From Marinilabiliales bacterium (GTDB taxonomy: Bacteria; Bacteroidota; Bacteroidia; Bacteroidales; SZUA-534), in the NCBI GenBank assembly GCA_003512955.1, contig DOTG01000028.1, positions 124,001-188,000 of the forward strand: a stretch of 64,000 nucleotides of DNA. Direction: 5' to 3'. The position numbers were made by a program, and so were the translations under genes. Positions 35,292 through 43,687 of the stretch are shown here, piece by piece; within the stretch, counting starts at the first letter, position 1, and each line of letters opens with the position of its first letter. A model generated the notes under the pieces. It searched no databases. It was not told the DNA's origin and saw only the letters and a program-made list of their open reading frames with translations.

Positions 35292-37022
35292 ATGAAATTT
35301 GAAAGAATTAAAATTCAGGTTGTGACAGTCTTGCTGATTATGAGTTTTTCCATATCAAATGCTCAGGTAGGCGATTATATGCAGGCCGAACCATTATCAC
35401 AACTTGTAAGTACCAATTTAAAACCAGTAACCAATACAGGTATCGTAAAAGTTCCGATGATCACGTGGGGGGGTGATATTGCTACCATCCTTGGTGAAAT
35501 GGACGGTATCTACAAATCAAATGGGTTAACTGTCAGCCTTTTTAAGGAAGATGATTTCAAAAAACAGGTACAGATGTGTTTAAATGGTGAAACACCCTAT
35601 CTACGCGGAACTTTAGGGATGATAAATTCCGCGGCAGAAGCATTTAAAGGATCGGGAACCGAATTGGTCGTTATTTATCAACTGACCTGGAGTACCGGTG
35701 GCGATGCTATGGTTGTACGTGATGGGAAGAACCTGAAAAATATTAAAAAAATTGCCCTCCAAATGTATGGCCCTCACATGGATTATGCAGCAAACCTTTT
35801 CAATAAAGCTGGCAGGATGAACCAGGTTGAATTCAAATGGATGGCGAATCTTACTATTTCTGACAAACAAGCAGGAAAAGCTGTTGACCCGGTAACCGCT
35901 TTTCAAGAAGATGCTTCGCTGGATGCTGCCATGTGTATCATTCCTGATGCTTTATTATTAACCTCAAACGGCACTATTGGTACAGGTTCCGAAGGATCTG
36001 TAAAAGGGGCCTCTATCCTACTCTCAACAAAAACTGCCAGCCGAATCATTTGTGATGTATATGCCGTGCGTAAAGATTATTTCGATGCCAATAAAAACTC
36101 TGTCATGAGTTTTGTAAAATCACTTTTGCAATCGGAAGAAACCTTACGCAATTTGACTGGAAATAAAACAGCACAACAGGCAAAATACCGTCAGCTTATT
36201 AGCGAAGCTGCTGAAAAGTTAATGGGCTCGTCTCAGTTTACCTCAGATGCGGAAGCATTATTAGCCGATTGTGAGTACGTGGGTTTTAATGGGAACAAGT
36301 CCTTTTTTACAGGAGCCGGAACTACCCGGAATTTCAACACGCTAAACAGTGAGATACAAACAGCCTTTAAATCTATGGGCTTAATAACCACGGCACTGAC
36401 CTTGAAACAAGCTTCATGGGATTATACCCAATTGGTATCAGGTCTAAAAAATGCGGCTCAAACTGCTGAAACAAAACCAAAATTCAATCAATCAAAAGTA
36501 GCCCAATCTGTTGAAAATAAAATAAATGCTGAGTCAACATCCTGGGAAGAGGAAGGAACCTTGTTTGTGGTTGAAATTAACTTTGAGGCCAACCAAAGTG
36601 AATTCTCTATGGAACAATATGCTGCTGACTTCGATTTGGCATTAGATATTGCAGAGACAAATAGCGGAGCTTTGGTTGTTATTGAAGGCCATGCCGATCC
36701 ATTAGGTATTTTAAAGGCAGAAAAAGCACTTGCCAATAATGAACCCGATGCAAAAAGCAAAGCTGAAATTGGTCAAATGAAACAGCAGGTAAAATCGCTC
36801 TCCCTCGAACGGGCGCAAAATGTCCGTAAAAGCTTCTTACAATATTGCAAATCAAAAAAAATCAATATTGATGAATCGCAATTTGTTGCTGTCGGTGTTG
36901 GAGTTGCTACGCCAAAATACAACCCGCCGCGCACTAAAGAAGAATGGGCAGCCAACCGCAGGGTGGTATTCCGTATAAAGCAGGTGGAAGCCGAATTGGA
37001 AGAATTCAGTCCGCTCGACTAA
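35292..37022 (+). CDS. periplasmic substrate-binding protein fused to OmpA-like peptidoglycan-binding domain
   Basis: 576 residues. A cleavable signal peptide (ends SISNAQ, about 24) is followed by a type 2 periplasmic binding fold of the NMT1/SsuA kind at about 50-370 (VPMITWGGDIATILGEMDGIY, then GGDAMVVRDGKNLKNIKKIA, then MYGPHMDYAANLF). A linker leads to an OmpA_C domain at about 423-565 (VEINFEANQSEFS, then GHADPLG, then LSLERAQNVRKSF, then ANRRVVFRI) that keeps the Asp and Arg expected to bind diaminopimelate. A ~30-residue insertion separates the first two OmpA motifs. It is the first gene of a co-directional run with vWA, TelA and ABC genes. Export plus peptidoglycan anchoring would hold the receptor in the periplasm; the ligand is unknown. 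Confidence 0.85.
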   Translation: MKFERIKIQVVTVLLIMSFSISNAQVGDYMQAEPLSQLVSTNLKPVTNTGIVKVPMITWGGDIATILGEMDGIYKSNGLTVSLFKEDDFKKQVQMCLNGETPYLRGTLGMINSAAEAFKGSGTELVVIYQLTWSTGGDAMVVRDGKNLKNIKKIALQMYGPHMDYAANLFNKAGRMNQVEFKWMANLTISDKQAGKAVDPVTAFQEDASLDAAMCIIPDALLLTSNGTIGTGSEGSVKGASILLSTKTASRIICDVYAVRKDYFDANKNSVMSFVKSLLQSEETLRNLTGNKTAQQAKYRQLISEAAEKLMGSSQFTSDAEALLADCEYVGFNGNKSFFTGAGTTRNFNTLNSEIQTAFKSMGLITTALTLKQASWDYTQLVSGLKNAAQTAETKPKFNQSKVAQSVENKINAESTSWEEEGTLFVVEINFEANQSEFSMEQYAADFDLALDIAETNSGALVVIEGHADPLGILKAEKALANNEPDAKSKAEIGQMKQQVKSLSLERAQNVRKSFLQYCKSKKINIDESQFVAVGVGVATPKYNPPRTKEEWAANRRVVFRIKQVEAELEEFSPLD

Positions 37023-37039
37023 TTAAAATTCTTACCAAA

Positions 37040-37810
37040 ATGAAAACAAAAAATATCCTATGGCTTGTTACGATAATTGTCGTACTAATTATTATAAAAT
37101 GCTCTGACTCCAAAAAGAATAAACACAAAGAGCCTGAAATTACCAAATTGAATAAAACCGAACTGACCGATATTGAGGTTACCTTTGATGAATCGGATGG
37201 AGAACCGCAATTAACCAGGAACATCTACATTCTTTTCGACGGTAGCGGCAGCATGGATGAATATTGCGCGAGCCAGAAAAAGATGGATGGTGCCAAAAAA
37301 GCAATCATTCAGTATATTAACAAAATTCCACCTGAATACAACCTCGGGTTGCTGGTATTTGGTACACCTAATGAAACCGGAATTGAGGAATATGTGGCCT
37401 TAGGTCCTGAAAACCATCAGAAAATTATTGATGCCATACAACGCTTAATTCCTGAAAAAGGTACACCACTGGATGCAGCTACTCAATTTGGAGTTAACCG
37501 GCTTGTAGAACAATACAAAAAGCAATTAGGTTATGGAGAATACCGCCTGGTGATTGTAACCGATGGTTTGGCAAATGAACCCGATAAATTTGAACTGGCA
37601 CTCCGTGAAGCCTCGCGGTACCCATTTATTGCCATTTACGGAATCGGGTTGTGCATTGAAGGGCTTCACTCGCTGAAAAATTATTCCATTTCATACACCG
37701 ATGCACATGACTACGAACAATTGGGTAAAGCTTTGGAAAAAACCATCGGCGAATTACCAGATTTCGATCCCACGGAATTTGATTTAGATAAACCTTTAAT
37801 TGAAAAATAA
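37040..37810 (+). CDS. vWA-domain protein with N-terminal membrane anchor
   Basis: 256 residues from the ATG at 37040. The frame also continues upstream over the previous gene, but that part is not a credible protein. A membrane helix (about 5-20) is followed directly by Cys21; the preceding residues IIIK do not make a normal lipobox, so a membrane anchor is preferred. The vWA domain (about 60-245) has a complete MIDAS metal site: DGSGS (Asp67, Ser69, Ser71), Thr142 in KGTPLDAAT and Asp175 in VTDGLANEPD. Such domains bind protein partners through a metal. It starts 17 bases after the SBP-OmpA gene, and the next gene follows 15 bases on. vWA genes commonly accompany TelA genes, and one lies three genes further. 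Confidence 0.88.
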   Translation: MKTKNILWLVTIIVVLIIIKCSDSKKNKHKEPEITKLNKTELTDIEVTFDESDGEPQLTRNIYILFDGSGSMDEYCASQKKMDGAKKAIIQYINKIPPEYNLGLLVFGTPNETGIEEYVALGPENHQKIIDAIQRLIPEKGTPLDAATQFGVNRLVEQYKKQLGYGEYRLVIVTDGLANEPDKFELALREASRYPFIAIYGIGLCIEGLHSLKNYSISYTDAHDYEQLGKALEKTIGELPDFDPTEFDLDKPLIEK

Positions 37811-37825
37811 ACTTTTGATTTGATT

Positions 37826-39358
37826 ATGAAAAGTAAAAGAGGCCCTTTGGTATTGTTCTTCATTATTGCCCTTTTCGCGCTCCTGGCCTATTTCGGTAAG
37901 ATATTCTTGTTCGATAAAAAGCAGGCGGATACTTCCGATGCAAAAAAAATAACCAAAACTCTTAATTGGGCTGGCGATAGTTATCTCGGGTATGCCTTTC
38001 TGCATTCCGTTGAAATGAAAAAGCAATTGGCCCGGAAAGGCTTTGCACTTAAGTTTGACGATGATGGCGGCAATTATGAACAACGCCTTGAAAAATTTAA
38101 TGATGGGGCTTACGATTTTATTGTATTGCCCATCAATTCATACATTGAACATGGAATGAAATTCAAATTCCCGGGAGTAATTGTTTCCGCCATCTGCGAA
38201 TCGAAAGGTGCCGATGCCATTGTTGGTTTTTCCGACGTACTGCCTAACCAGAAAATTAATGATTTAAATAACAGTAACCTGGTTATTTATTACACGGGTA
38301 AATCGCCAAGTGCCTTTTTACTGGACTTGACCATCTCCGATTTTGATTTGGATAACCTGGAAAACGATGCCTCCTGGCGGCACGAGTTAGGTGGCTCAGC
38401 AGAGGTTTATAAAAAAGCTAAGGAAGCCACCAAAGACCGTAATGTAGGCGATGCTTTTGTTATGTGGGAACCCGATGTGTCAAGGGCAATCAATAAATTG
38501 GGTATGAAGAAACTATGGGGAAGCGACAAATTCTCTGGTTACATTATTGATGTGATTGTTTTTCACCGCGATGCTGTTGCAAAAAACCCGGAAAGCATCA
38601 GCACTCTTTTAAAAACCTACTTCAGGGTTTTAAATTATTATGAATCGCGAACCGATGAGATGACTGAGCAACTTGCAAATATTAGTAAAATTGACAATTC
38701 CGAAGTGGAAACCATGATTAAAAATATAGAATGGTTCTCGTTATCTCAAAATTGTCAACAATTATTTGATATACCAATGGCCATAGGCATGCCATCAAAC
38801 GATGGTATCATCAATTCCATTTATGCTTGTTCCGATGTCATGCGCCGTGTAAAAACCATTGATCAGGATATAGACGATCCATTCCGATTGATCAACAGTT
38901 CATTTTTAGAAGAAATAAAATCCTCAGAAACCTCAAGCGGGAGCCAATCAACTGTTAAGAGTTTTAATGTGTTATCGGACAAAGAATGGACAAAGCTAAA
39001 CGAAATCGGTACCATGAGAGTGGAACCAGTCACATTCCAAAGCGGCACCAGCCAGCTCGATTACCAAGGTGAGGAAATTGTTGATAAAGTAGCTCTTATG
39101 CTTCTCAACAATTATCCCGATTACCGGGTGGTCATCCGGGGCCATACCGGCAAAGGAGACGAAGAAGCCAATATGAAACTTTCCACCGAAAGAGCCAATG
39201 TTGTCCGGAGCAGGTTAATCGCAGTACATGGGGTTGACCCTAACCGGCTTTTATCAAAAGGTTTAGGGGATAAGTATCCCCCGGTTCAAAAAGCTGGCGA
39301 GAATATCCGGGCGTTCTACTTACGTTGGGCAAGAGTTGAGTTTGTATTGATGCAATAA
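37826..39358 (+). CDS. membrane-anchored substrate-binding protein fused to OmpA-like domain
   Basis: 510 residues from the ATG at 37826; the frame opens two codons earlier at a TTG. An uncleaved membrane helix (about 8-28, KRGPLVLFFIIALFALLAYF) is followed by a type 2 binding fold at about 45-330 (TLNWAGDSYLGYAFLHSVEM, then YDFIVLPINSYIEHGM, then DAFVMWEPDVSRAIN). The OmpA_C domain is at about 395-510 (VTFQSGTSQLDYQGEEIVD, then VVIRGHTGKGDEEANMKLS, then TERANVVRSRL, then WARVEFVLM). It has the same architecture as the gene two upstream, but is tethered to the inner membrane by a helix. If both contacts are real it would bridge the inner membrane and the peptidoglycan. Operon position: 15 bases after vWA, 17 before the next gene. 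Confidence 0.85.
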   Translation: MKSKRGPLVLFFIIALFALLAYFGKIFLFDKKQADTSDAKKITKTLNWAGDSYLGYAFLHSVEMKKQLARKGFALKFDDDGGNYEQRLEKFNDGAYDFIVLPINSYIEHGMKFKFPGVIVSAICESKGADAIVGFSDVLPNQKINDLNNSNLVIYYTGKSPSAFLLDLTISDFDLDNLENDASWRHELGGSAEVYKKAKEATKDRNVGDAFVMWEPDVSRAINKLGMKKLWGSDKFSGYIIDVIVFHRDAVAKNPESISTLLKTYFRVLNYYESRTDEMTEQLANISKIDNSEVETMIKNIEWFSLSQNCQQLFDIPMAIGMPSNDGIINSIYACSDVMRRVKTIDQDIDDPFRLINSSFLEEIKSSETSSGSQSTVKSFNVLSDKEWTKLNEIGTMRVEPVTFQSGTSQLDYQGEEIVDKVALMLLNNYPDYRVVIRGHTGKGDEEANMKLSTERANVVRSRLIAVHGVDPNRLLSKGLGDKYPPVQKAGENIRAFYLRWARVEFVLMQ

Positions 39359-39375
39359 TCCAGTTTTTTAATCCG

Positions 39376-40203
39376 ATGGAAGATACCAAAAACAAAATAC
39401 CAACTTCGCAAGATTTTACCCAAAAAGCCATAAAAAAAGCTCTAATGGATACGGCACTCGACCATTGGAGTTTCAGGTATTCGTTACCGGCTATTGCTGG
39501 AACTGGAATTGTTGGCGCGTTATTTGGTTTTTCATATCCAATTTTTCTTGTCATGTTGGGTATTTTGGGAGGTTCCGCCTCCTCTTTTGTTTACAATACC
39601 CTATTCAAAGGTCAAACTTTTGAAAAAAAGTATGTTGAAAACCTCCATAAAATTATTGATAAACATACAGAAGAGAAACGGAAAAACCTGAAAGAAGATT
39701 TACTGGAATTTAAAAATTTACATGGAGCACGTCAATTGGAACAATTCGATCAGAAATTTGAAGTATTGGTTGAAGTCCTTAACCAGAAATTTGACTCATC
39801 TCAACTAACGTATCAGCGATATTATGGAATAGCCAAAGAGGTTTATCTTTCAGGCATTGACAACCTCAACCGTATCATGATAGCTTCAAAAACAATGAAT
39901 TCCATTGATTTAGATTATATTGATACTACTTTGAAAGAGGTTTCCAAAAAAGACCAAAACAATATGGCCGTTAAAAAAGAGATGGAGGCATTACAACGGA
40001 GCCGGGAATCGTATTACAATCTAAAAAATAAAATTGATGAAATATTGGCTGAAAATGAAGCCGCCCTTACCCAGATAGACCAAACGACTATTGCTATTTC
40101 TGAAATCACCCGAAGTAAAAACAACGAGGCTCAAATGGGCATGGAAAACTCCATGCAGGCGCTTGAAGAAATGGCCATGCGTTCAACTTATTATTCACGT
40201 TAA
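39376..40203 (+). CDS. two-TM coiled-coil protein of the TelA/ABC locus
   Basis: 275 residues with no family I recognise. After a polar N-terminus, two membrane helices (about 35-53 and 55-75; YSLPAIAGTGIVGALFGF then PIFLVMLGILGGSASSFVYN) are followed by a long, charged, almost wholly helical tail (about 85-265; EKKYVENLHKIIDKHTEEKR, then LKNKIDEILAENEAAL). The tail is cytoplasmic if the N-terminus is. It is directly upstream of the TelA-family gene (16 bases), so the two coiled-coil proteins are likely partners. A membrane anchor for TelA is a reasonable inference, untested. Confidence 0.75.
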   Translation: MEDTKNKIPTSQDFTQKAIKKALMDTALDHWSFRYSLPAIAGTGIVGALFGFSYPIFLVMLGILGGSASSFVYNTLFKGQTFEKKYVENLHKIIDKHTEEKRKNLKEDLLEFKNLHGARQLEQFDQKFEVLVEVLNQKFDSSQLTYQRYYGIAKEVYLSGIDNLNRIMIASKTMNSIDLDYIDTTLKEVSKKDQNNMAVKKEMEALQRSRESYYNLKNKIDEILAENEAALTQIDQTTIAISEITRSKNNEAQMGMENSMQALEEMAMRSTYYSR

Positions 40204-40219
40204 TTAAACCCAATTTATT

Positions 40220-41461
40220 ATGGAACCAAATCCTCAAAAAGAACAATCTACAGCTACTGAGACACTAACCTTCGATACAAAAGAAGATGCCCTAAAACTC
40301 AATACCATTCCCACAGAATCGGAAATTGAAAAAGAGCTGGGATTATCGCCAGCAATTATTGAAACTGTAGATCCGGCAATCGACGCTAAAACCGATCAGC
40401 TTGTCGATGATTTATTATCGGATAAGTTGAATGATTTTACAAAAAAAAGGTATGTCAATGAAATGGGTATCAAATTCCAAAATTCCCTGGCCAACCACAG
40501 CAAGATACTTGACCAGTCAGTTAAAACACTTTCAAATACTCAAGATGGTGGTCCTGTGGCAAAAAGCTTGCTGGATTTGCGCAACCAGGTTGAAGACCTA
40601 AACCCGCGTCATTATGATTTATCGAGCCCTCAGGGCGCCATTGCAAAATTTTTCCGAAATATCCTGGGCAAGAAAAACCCCATCAGCCGCTATTTTGAAA
40701 AATACGAATCGGCCCAGCATGTTATTGGTGACATTATTGAAAACCTGAAAGCTGGCAGGGATCAACTGATGGATGATAACCAGACTTTAGAGTTCGACAA
40801 AAAGAGCATGCGCGATAGCCTCGATGGCCTTAAACGTGCCATTCAAATTGGCGAACATCTATATAAGAAACTGGAGCATAAATTGAAAACAGATGTGGAA
40901 GCTGAATCCGAAAAATACCGTTTCATTCAGGAAGAATTGCTATTTCCATTAAACCAGCGCATTATCGATTTACAAACAACTCTAGCCGTAAACCAGCAAG
41001 GGGTTATTTCATACGATTTATTGGTACGCAATAATAATGAGTTAATAACCGGGGTGAACCGCACAGTAACCATAACAGCCAGTGCACTTCGTATAGCAGT
41101 TACTACCCGGTTGGCACTGAATAAACAACGGCAGGTGCTCGAAGCCAAAAAGAAAATTGATCAGACTACTTCCGATTTAATTGCCGATAACGCGAATTTA
41201 TTGCAGACTCAAGGAGTTGAAATCCAAAAAATGGCCTCTGAGTCAACCATTAATGTTGATAAACTGGCTATGGCATTTGAGTCGCTCAATCAGGCTATGG
41301 ACGAAATCAGCAGCTTCCGCAGGGAGTCACTTCCCGCGATGCGCGAAACCATATCCAAATTTAAAAACCTGACTGACGAAGCAAGTAAAACCATTGAAAG
41401 GATGGAAAAAGGCTCTGCAGCTAAAGATAACGTGATACTTGATATCACTGCATTAGAATAA
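40220..41461 (+). CDS. TelA-family (toxic anion resistance) coiled-coil protein
   Basis: 413 residues, soluble, strongly helical. It matches the TelA/KlaA family (PF05816) pattern as I remember it: an acidic N-terminus, then NPISRYFEKYESAQHVIGDI, LKAGRDQLMDDNQTLEFDKK, LYKKLEHKL, QRIIDLQTTLAVNQQG and a long basic/acidic helix set to the end. The family was first linked to tellurite resistance on plasmids and is often found with vWA or Ter genes in stress loci, with no known activity. Here it sits in the middle of an ABC transporter locus, 16 bases after a membrane coiled-coil protein. Confidence 0.82.
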   Translation: MEPNPQKEQSTATETLTFDTKEDALKLNTIPTESEIEKELGLSPAIIETVDPAIDAKTDQLVDDLLSDKLNDFTKKRYVNEMGIKFQNSLANHSKILDQSVKTLSNTQDGGPVAKSLLDLRNQVEDLNPRHYDLSSPQGAIAKFFRNILGKKNPISRYFEKYESAQHVIGDIIENLKAGRDQLMDDNQTLEFDKKSMRDSLDGLKRAIQIGEHLYKKLEHKLKTDVEAESEKYRFIQEELLFPLNQRIIDLQTTLAVNQQGVISYDLLVRNNNELITGVNRTVTITASALRIAVTTRLALNKQRQVLEAKKKIDQTTSDLIADNANLLQTQGVEIQKMASESTINVDKLAMAFESLNQAMDEISSFRRESLPAMRETISKFKNLTDEASKTIERMEKGSAAKDNVILDITALE

Positions 41462-41497
41462 AAAATCCAATAATTTAACTAAATAAATTTTAAAAAA

Positions 41498-42568
41498 ATG
41501 AAAAAGCAAAACATCAATTTCTGGATATTAGCTTTAGTGATGACCGCAGTTACCGCTTTTCAACCACTAAATGCACAAAAAAAGACTTCCTTTAAAGTAG
41601 CATGGTCCATCTACGCAGGGTGGAACCCATGGGATTATGCAAGTAAATCAGGCATTCTGGATACTTGGGCAAAAAAGTATGGGGTGGAAATTAAGTTGGT
41701 AAAAATGGATTACATAGCCTCTATTGAAGCTTATACCAGCGGCGAAGTGGATGCTTGCGTCATGACCAATATGGATGCACTTACCATACCCGTTGCATCA
41801 GGTATTGAAAGCACAGCTGTAATCTTAGGTGATTTTTCAAACGGAAATGATGCCATTCTTGTACGCAATAACCTGACTATACCTGATTTGGTTGGCAGAA
41901 AGGTTAGTCTGGTCGAGTTTTCCGTATCGCACTACCTTCTTTCACGTGCTTTAGATATGAGCAAAATGAAAGATACCGATGTAAAAGTAATTAATGTAAG
42001 CGATAGCGACATCGCACCTGCTTTTGTATCTAACTCTGAACAAGAAGCTGTAGTAACTTGGAATCCTTTAGTTATGGAAATAATGCAGACTCCGGGTGTC
42101 ACAAAAATATTTGATTCTTCGCAAATTCCTGGCGAAATCCTCGATCTGATGATGGTAAATTCAAAAACCTTAAAAGATAACCCAGACCTGGCCAAAGCAT
42201 TAAACGGAGCATGGTTCGAGGTAATGGGAATCATGAGTACCCGCGGGCCTAAAGCCGACAATGCCATGGAAATGATGGCCAAGGCAGGAGGTTCATCTTT
42301 AACTGAATATAAAGCCCAGCTTAAAACTACAGCCATGTTCTACAAAGCATCCGATGCTATTACATACATGGCTGGTGACGAAATCCAGGGGAATATGAAA
42401 AAGGTGCGTAATTTCTGTTTCAAATATAAATTACTCGGCGATAGGGTAAAATCGGCCGAAGATTTAGGCATCTCTTTTCCGGGTGGAATAATTATTGGTA
42501 ATGCCAGCAATGTAATGTTCCATTTCGATGACTCATTTATGAAACTGGCAGCCGAAAATAAATTATAG
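41498..42568 (+). CDS. ABC transporter periplasmic substrate-binding protein (urea-carboxylase-region-like)
   Basis: 356 residues. The signal peptide ends FQPLNAQ (about 28). The type 2 binding fold opens FKVAWSIYAGWNPWDYASKSG and contains MTNMDALTIPVASGIESTA, then GNDAILVRN, then EFSVSHYLLSRAL, then SDSDIAPAF. This is the pattern I associate with the SBP family found beside urea carboxylase genes (TIGR03427-like). No urea carboxylase or amidolyase is in this window, so urea or a guanidine-type ligand is only a family-level hint. It is the third binding protein in the locus, the only one without an OmpA domain, and lies directly before permease and ATPase genes. Confidence 0.82.
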   Translation: MKKQNINFWILALVMTAVTAFQPLNAQKKTSFKVAWSIYAGWNPWDYASKSGILDTWAKKYGVEIKLVKMDYIASIEAYTSGEVDACVMTNMDALTIPVASGIESTAVILGDFSNGNDAILVRNNLTIPDLVGRKVSLVEFSVSHYLLSRALDMSKMKDTDVKVINVSDSDIAPAFVSNSEQEAVVTWNPLVMEIMQTPGVTKIFDSSQIPGEILDLMMVNSKTLKDNPDLAKALNGAWFEVMGIMSTRGPKADNAMEMMAKAGGSSLTEYKAQLKTTAMFYKASDAITYMAGDEIQGNMKKVRNFCFKYKLLGDRVKSAEDLGISFPGGIIIGNASNVMFHFDDSFMKLAAENKL

Positions 42569-42572
42569 CTAT

Positions 42573-42708
42573 AAAAAGGCTGTCTAAAAAGTATTAATTA
42601 TCTAATCAATAGTCACGGCGTGAATTTCTTATTAACAGATTATATGTGTTTTAGCATTTAATTTATTAAAAAATATATTCACTCCGTGACTTTTTAGAGA
42701 GCCTCTTT
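42573..42708. repeat. nested inverted repeat between SBP and permease genes, palindrome family member 2
   Basis: Outer arms 42573-42592 and 42689-42708 match at 18 of 20 positions (core GGCTGTCTAAAAAGT against its complement). Inner arms AGTCACGGCGTGAAT (42611-42625) and ATTCACTCCGTGACT (42677-42691) match at 14 of 15. The whole fills the gap between the soluble SBP and the permease. The inner arm belongs to the GTCAYCNGGTGAAT family. It may attenuate or stabilise the operon transcript. Confidence 0.7.
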
Positions 42709-42736
42709 AACTTTATACGCAGTAAAAAACTAGCAT

Positions 42737-43642
42737 ATGTTCTTCAATATCAATGCAAAACCTTCTAAATGGTCAACTATAACTCTTGGATTGGTCTTGT
42801 TCGGAATCAGCATCCTTATATATGGAATTGCTTCATACAACCGGCACAAAGAAAACCCGAGCGATAAGCTGATCCCCACTGCCGGGCAAATGGCCGAAAG
42901 TTTTAGAAAAGCTATTTTCCAGCCTGTAATCACCGAAGAATATGATGAAGAGGGAGAACTAATAGTAACAGATCAACCCCGTACGTTAAAAGAGGCCTAT
43001 AAAGCCGGTCGGCTCAAAGAAATGCTAAAGAATGGAGAATGGCAATTGTGGAAAGATACCAAAGCAAGTGGATACCGGGTTTTAATTGCTGTTCTTTTCA
43101 TCTTTATAGGGATTTTGCTTGGCCTTTATATGGGAATGTTCCCCTATCTTGAAAAATTACTATACCGTTTTGTCCTGTTCTTCGATAAAATTCCAGCACT
43201 GGCAATTTTGCCCATCCTTTTTATCATCTTTGGTTTAGGAGAAACGGCCAAAATAGCATTAATTGTTATCGGGGTGGCTCCTACCCTAATTCTCGATACT
43301 TACCTAAGAGTTAAAGAAATACCAAAAGAGCAGATTACCAAAGGACAAACCCTGAATGCAAGTACCCATGAAATAATTTATAAAATTGTGTTTCCCCAGA
43401 TTTTTCCTAAAATCCTCGATACATTCCGTTTAAATTTCAAAGCCATTATCCTGTTTTTAATTGCCGGTGAAGCTTTAGCTGCCGAGGCTGGATTGGGTTA
43501 CCGGATATTTGTGGTCCGCAGGTATATGGATATGGCCACCATCATTCCATACGTAATTTGGATAAGTCTATTTGCTTTTTTTATCGATTATTTACTGAGG
43601 CGGTGGATCGACAAACGGTTTAAGTGGCTTGAAAATAATTAA
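42737..43642 (+). CDS. ABC transporter permease (SsuC/TauC/NrtB family)
   Basis: 301 residues. The first helix (about 12-35) is followed by an unusually long periplasmic or loop segment at about 36-110 (a DEEGELIVTDQPRTLKEAYKAG stretch). The BPD_transp_1 core then begins, with about five more helices (about 115-295). The coupling (EAA) loop is near 205-235 (TKGQTLNASTHEIIYKIVFP). The N-terminal insertion is longer than in typical SsuC/TauC permeases. It pairs with the ATPase gene 45 bases downstream. Confidence 0.88.
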   Translation: MFFNINAKPSKWSTITLGLVLFGISILIYGIASYNRHKENPSDKLIPTAGQMAESFRKAIFQPVITEEYDEEGELIVTDQPRTLKEAYKAGRLKEMLKNGEWQLWKDTKASGYRVLIAVLFIFIGILLGLYMGMFPYLEKLLYRFVLFFDKIPALAILPILFIIFGLGETAKIALIVIGVAPTLILDTYLRVKEIPKEQITKGQTLNASTHEIIYKIVFPQIFPKILDTFRLNFKAIILFLIAGEALAAEAGLGYRIFVVRRYMDMATIIPYVIWISLFAFFIDYLLRRWIDKRFKWLENN

Positions 43643-43687
43643 CTTACATATATAAAAAATGCCTCAAGAATACCTAAAACTAAAAAT

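Noticed and set aside
36944..37039. Upstream start of the vWA gene inside the OmpA domain of the previous gene
   Set aside because: The overlap encodes an implausible Gly/Arg-rich stretch; the ATG at 37040 gives a membrane helix and normal spacing.
40220..41461. Tellurite resistance as the function of the TelA-family gene
   Set aside because: No TerB/C/D/Z genes are present and the context is a transporter; the family name does not define a function.
41498..42568. Assigning urea or guanidine as transporter substrate from the SBP family resemblance
   Set aside because: No urea carboxylase, allophanate hydrolase or related enzyme is in the window; two further SBPs of different kinds are in the operon.
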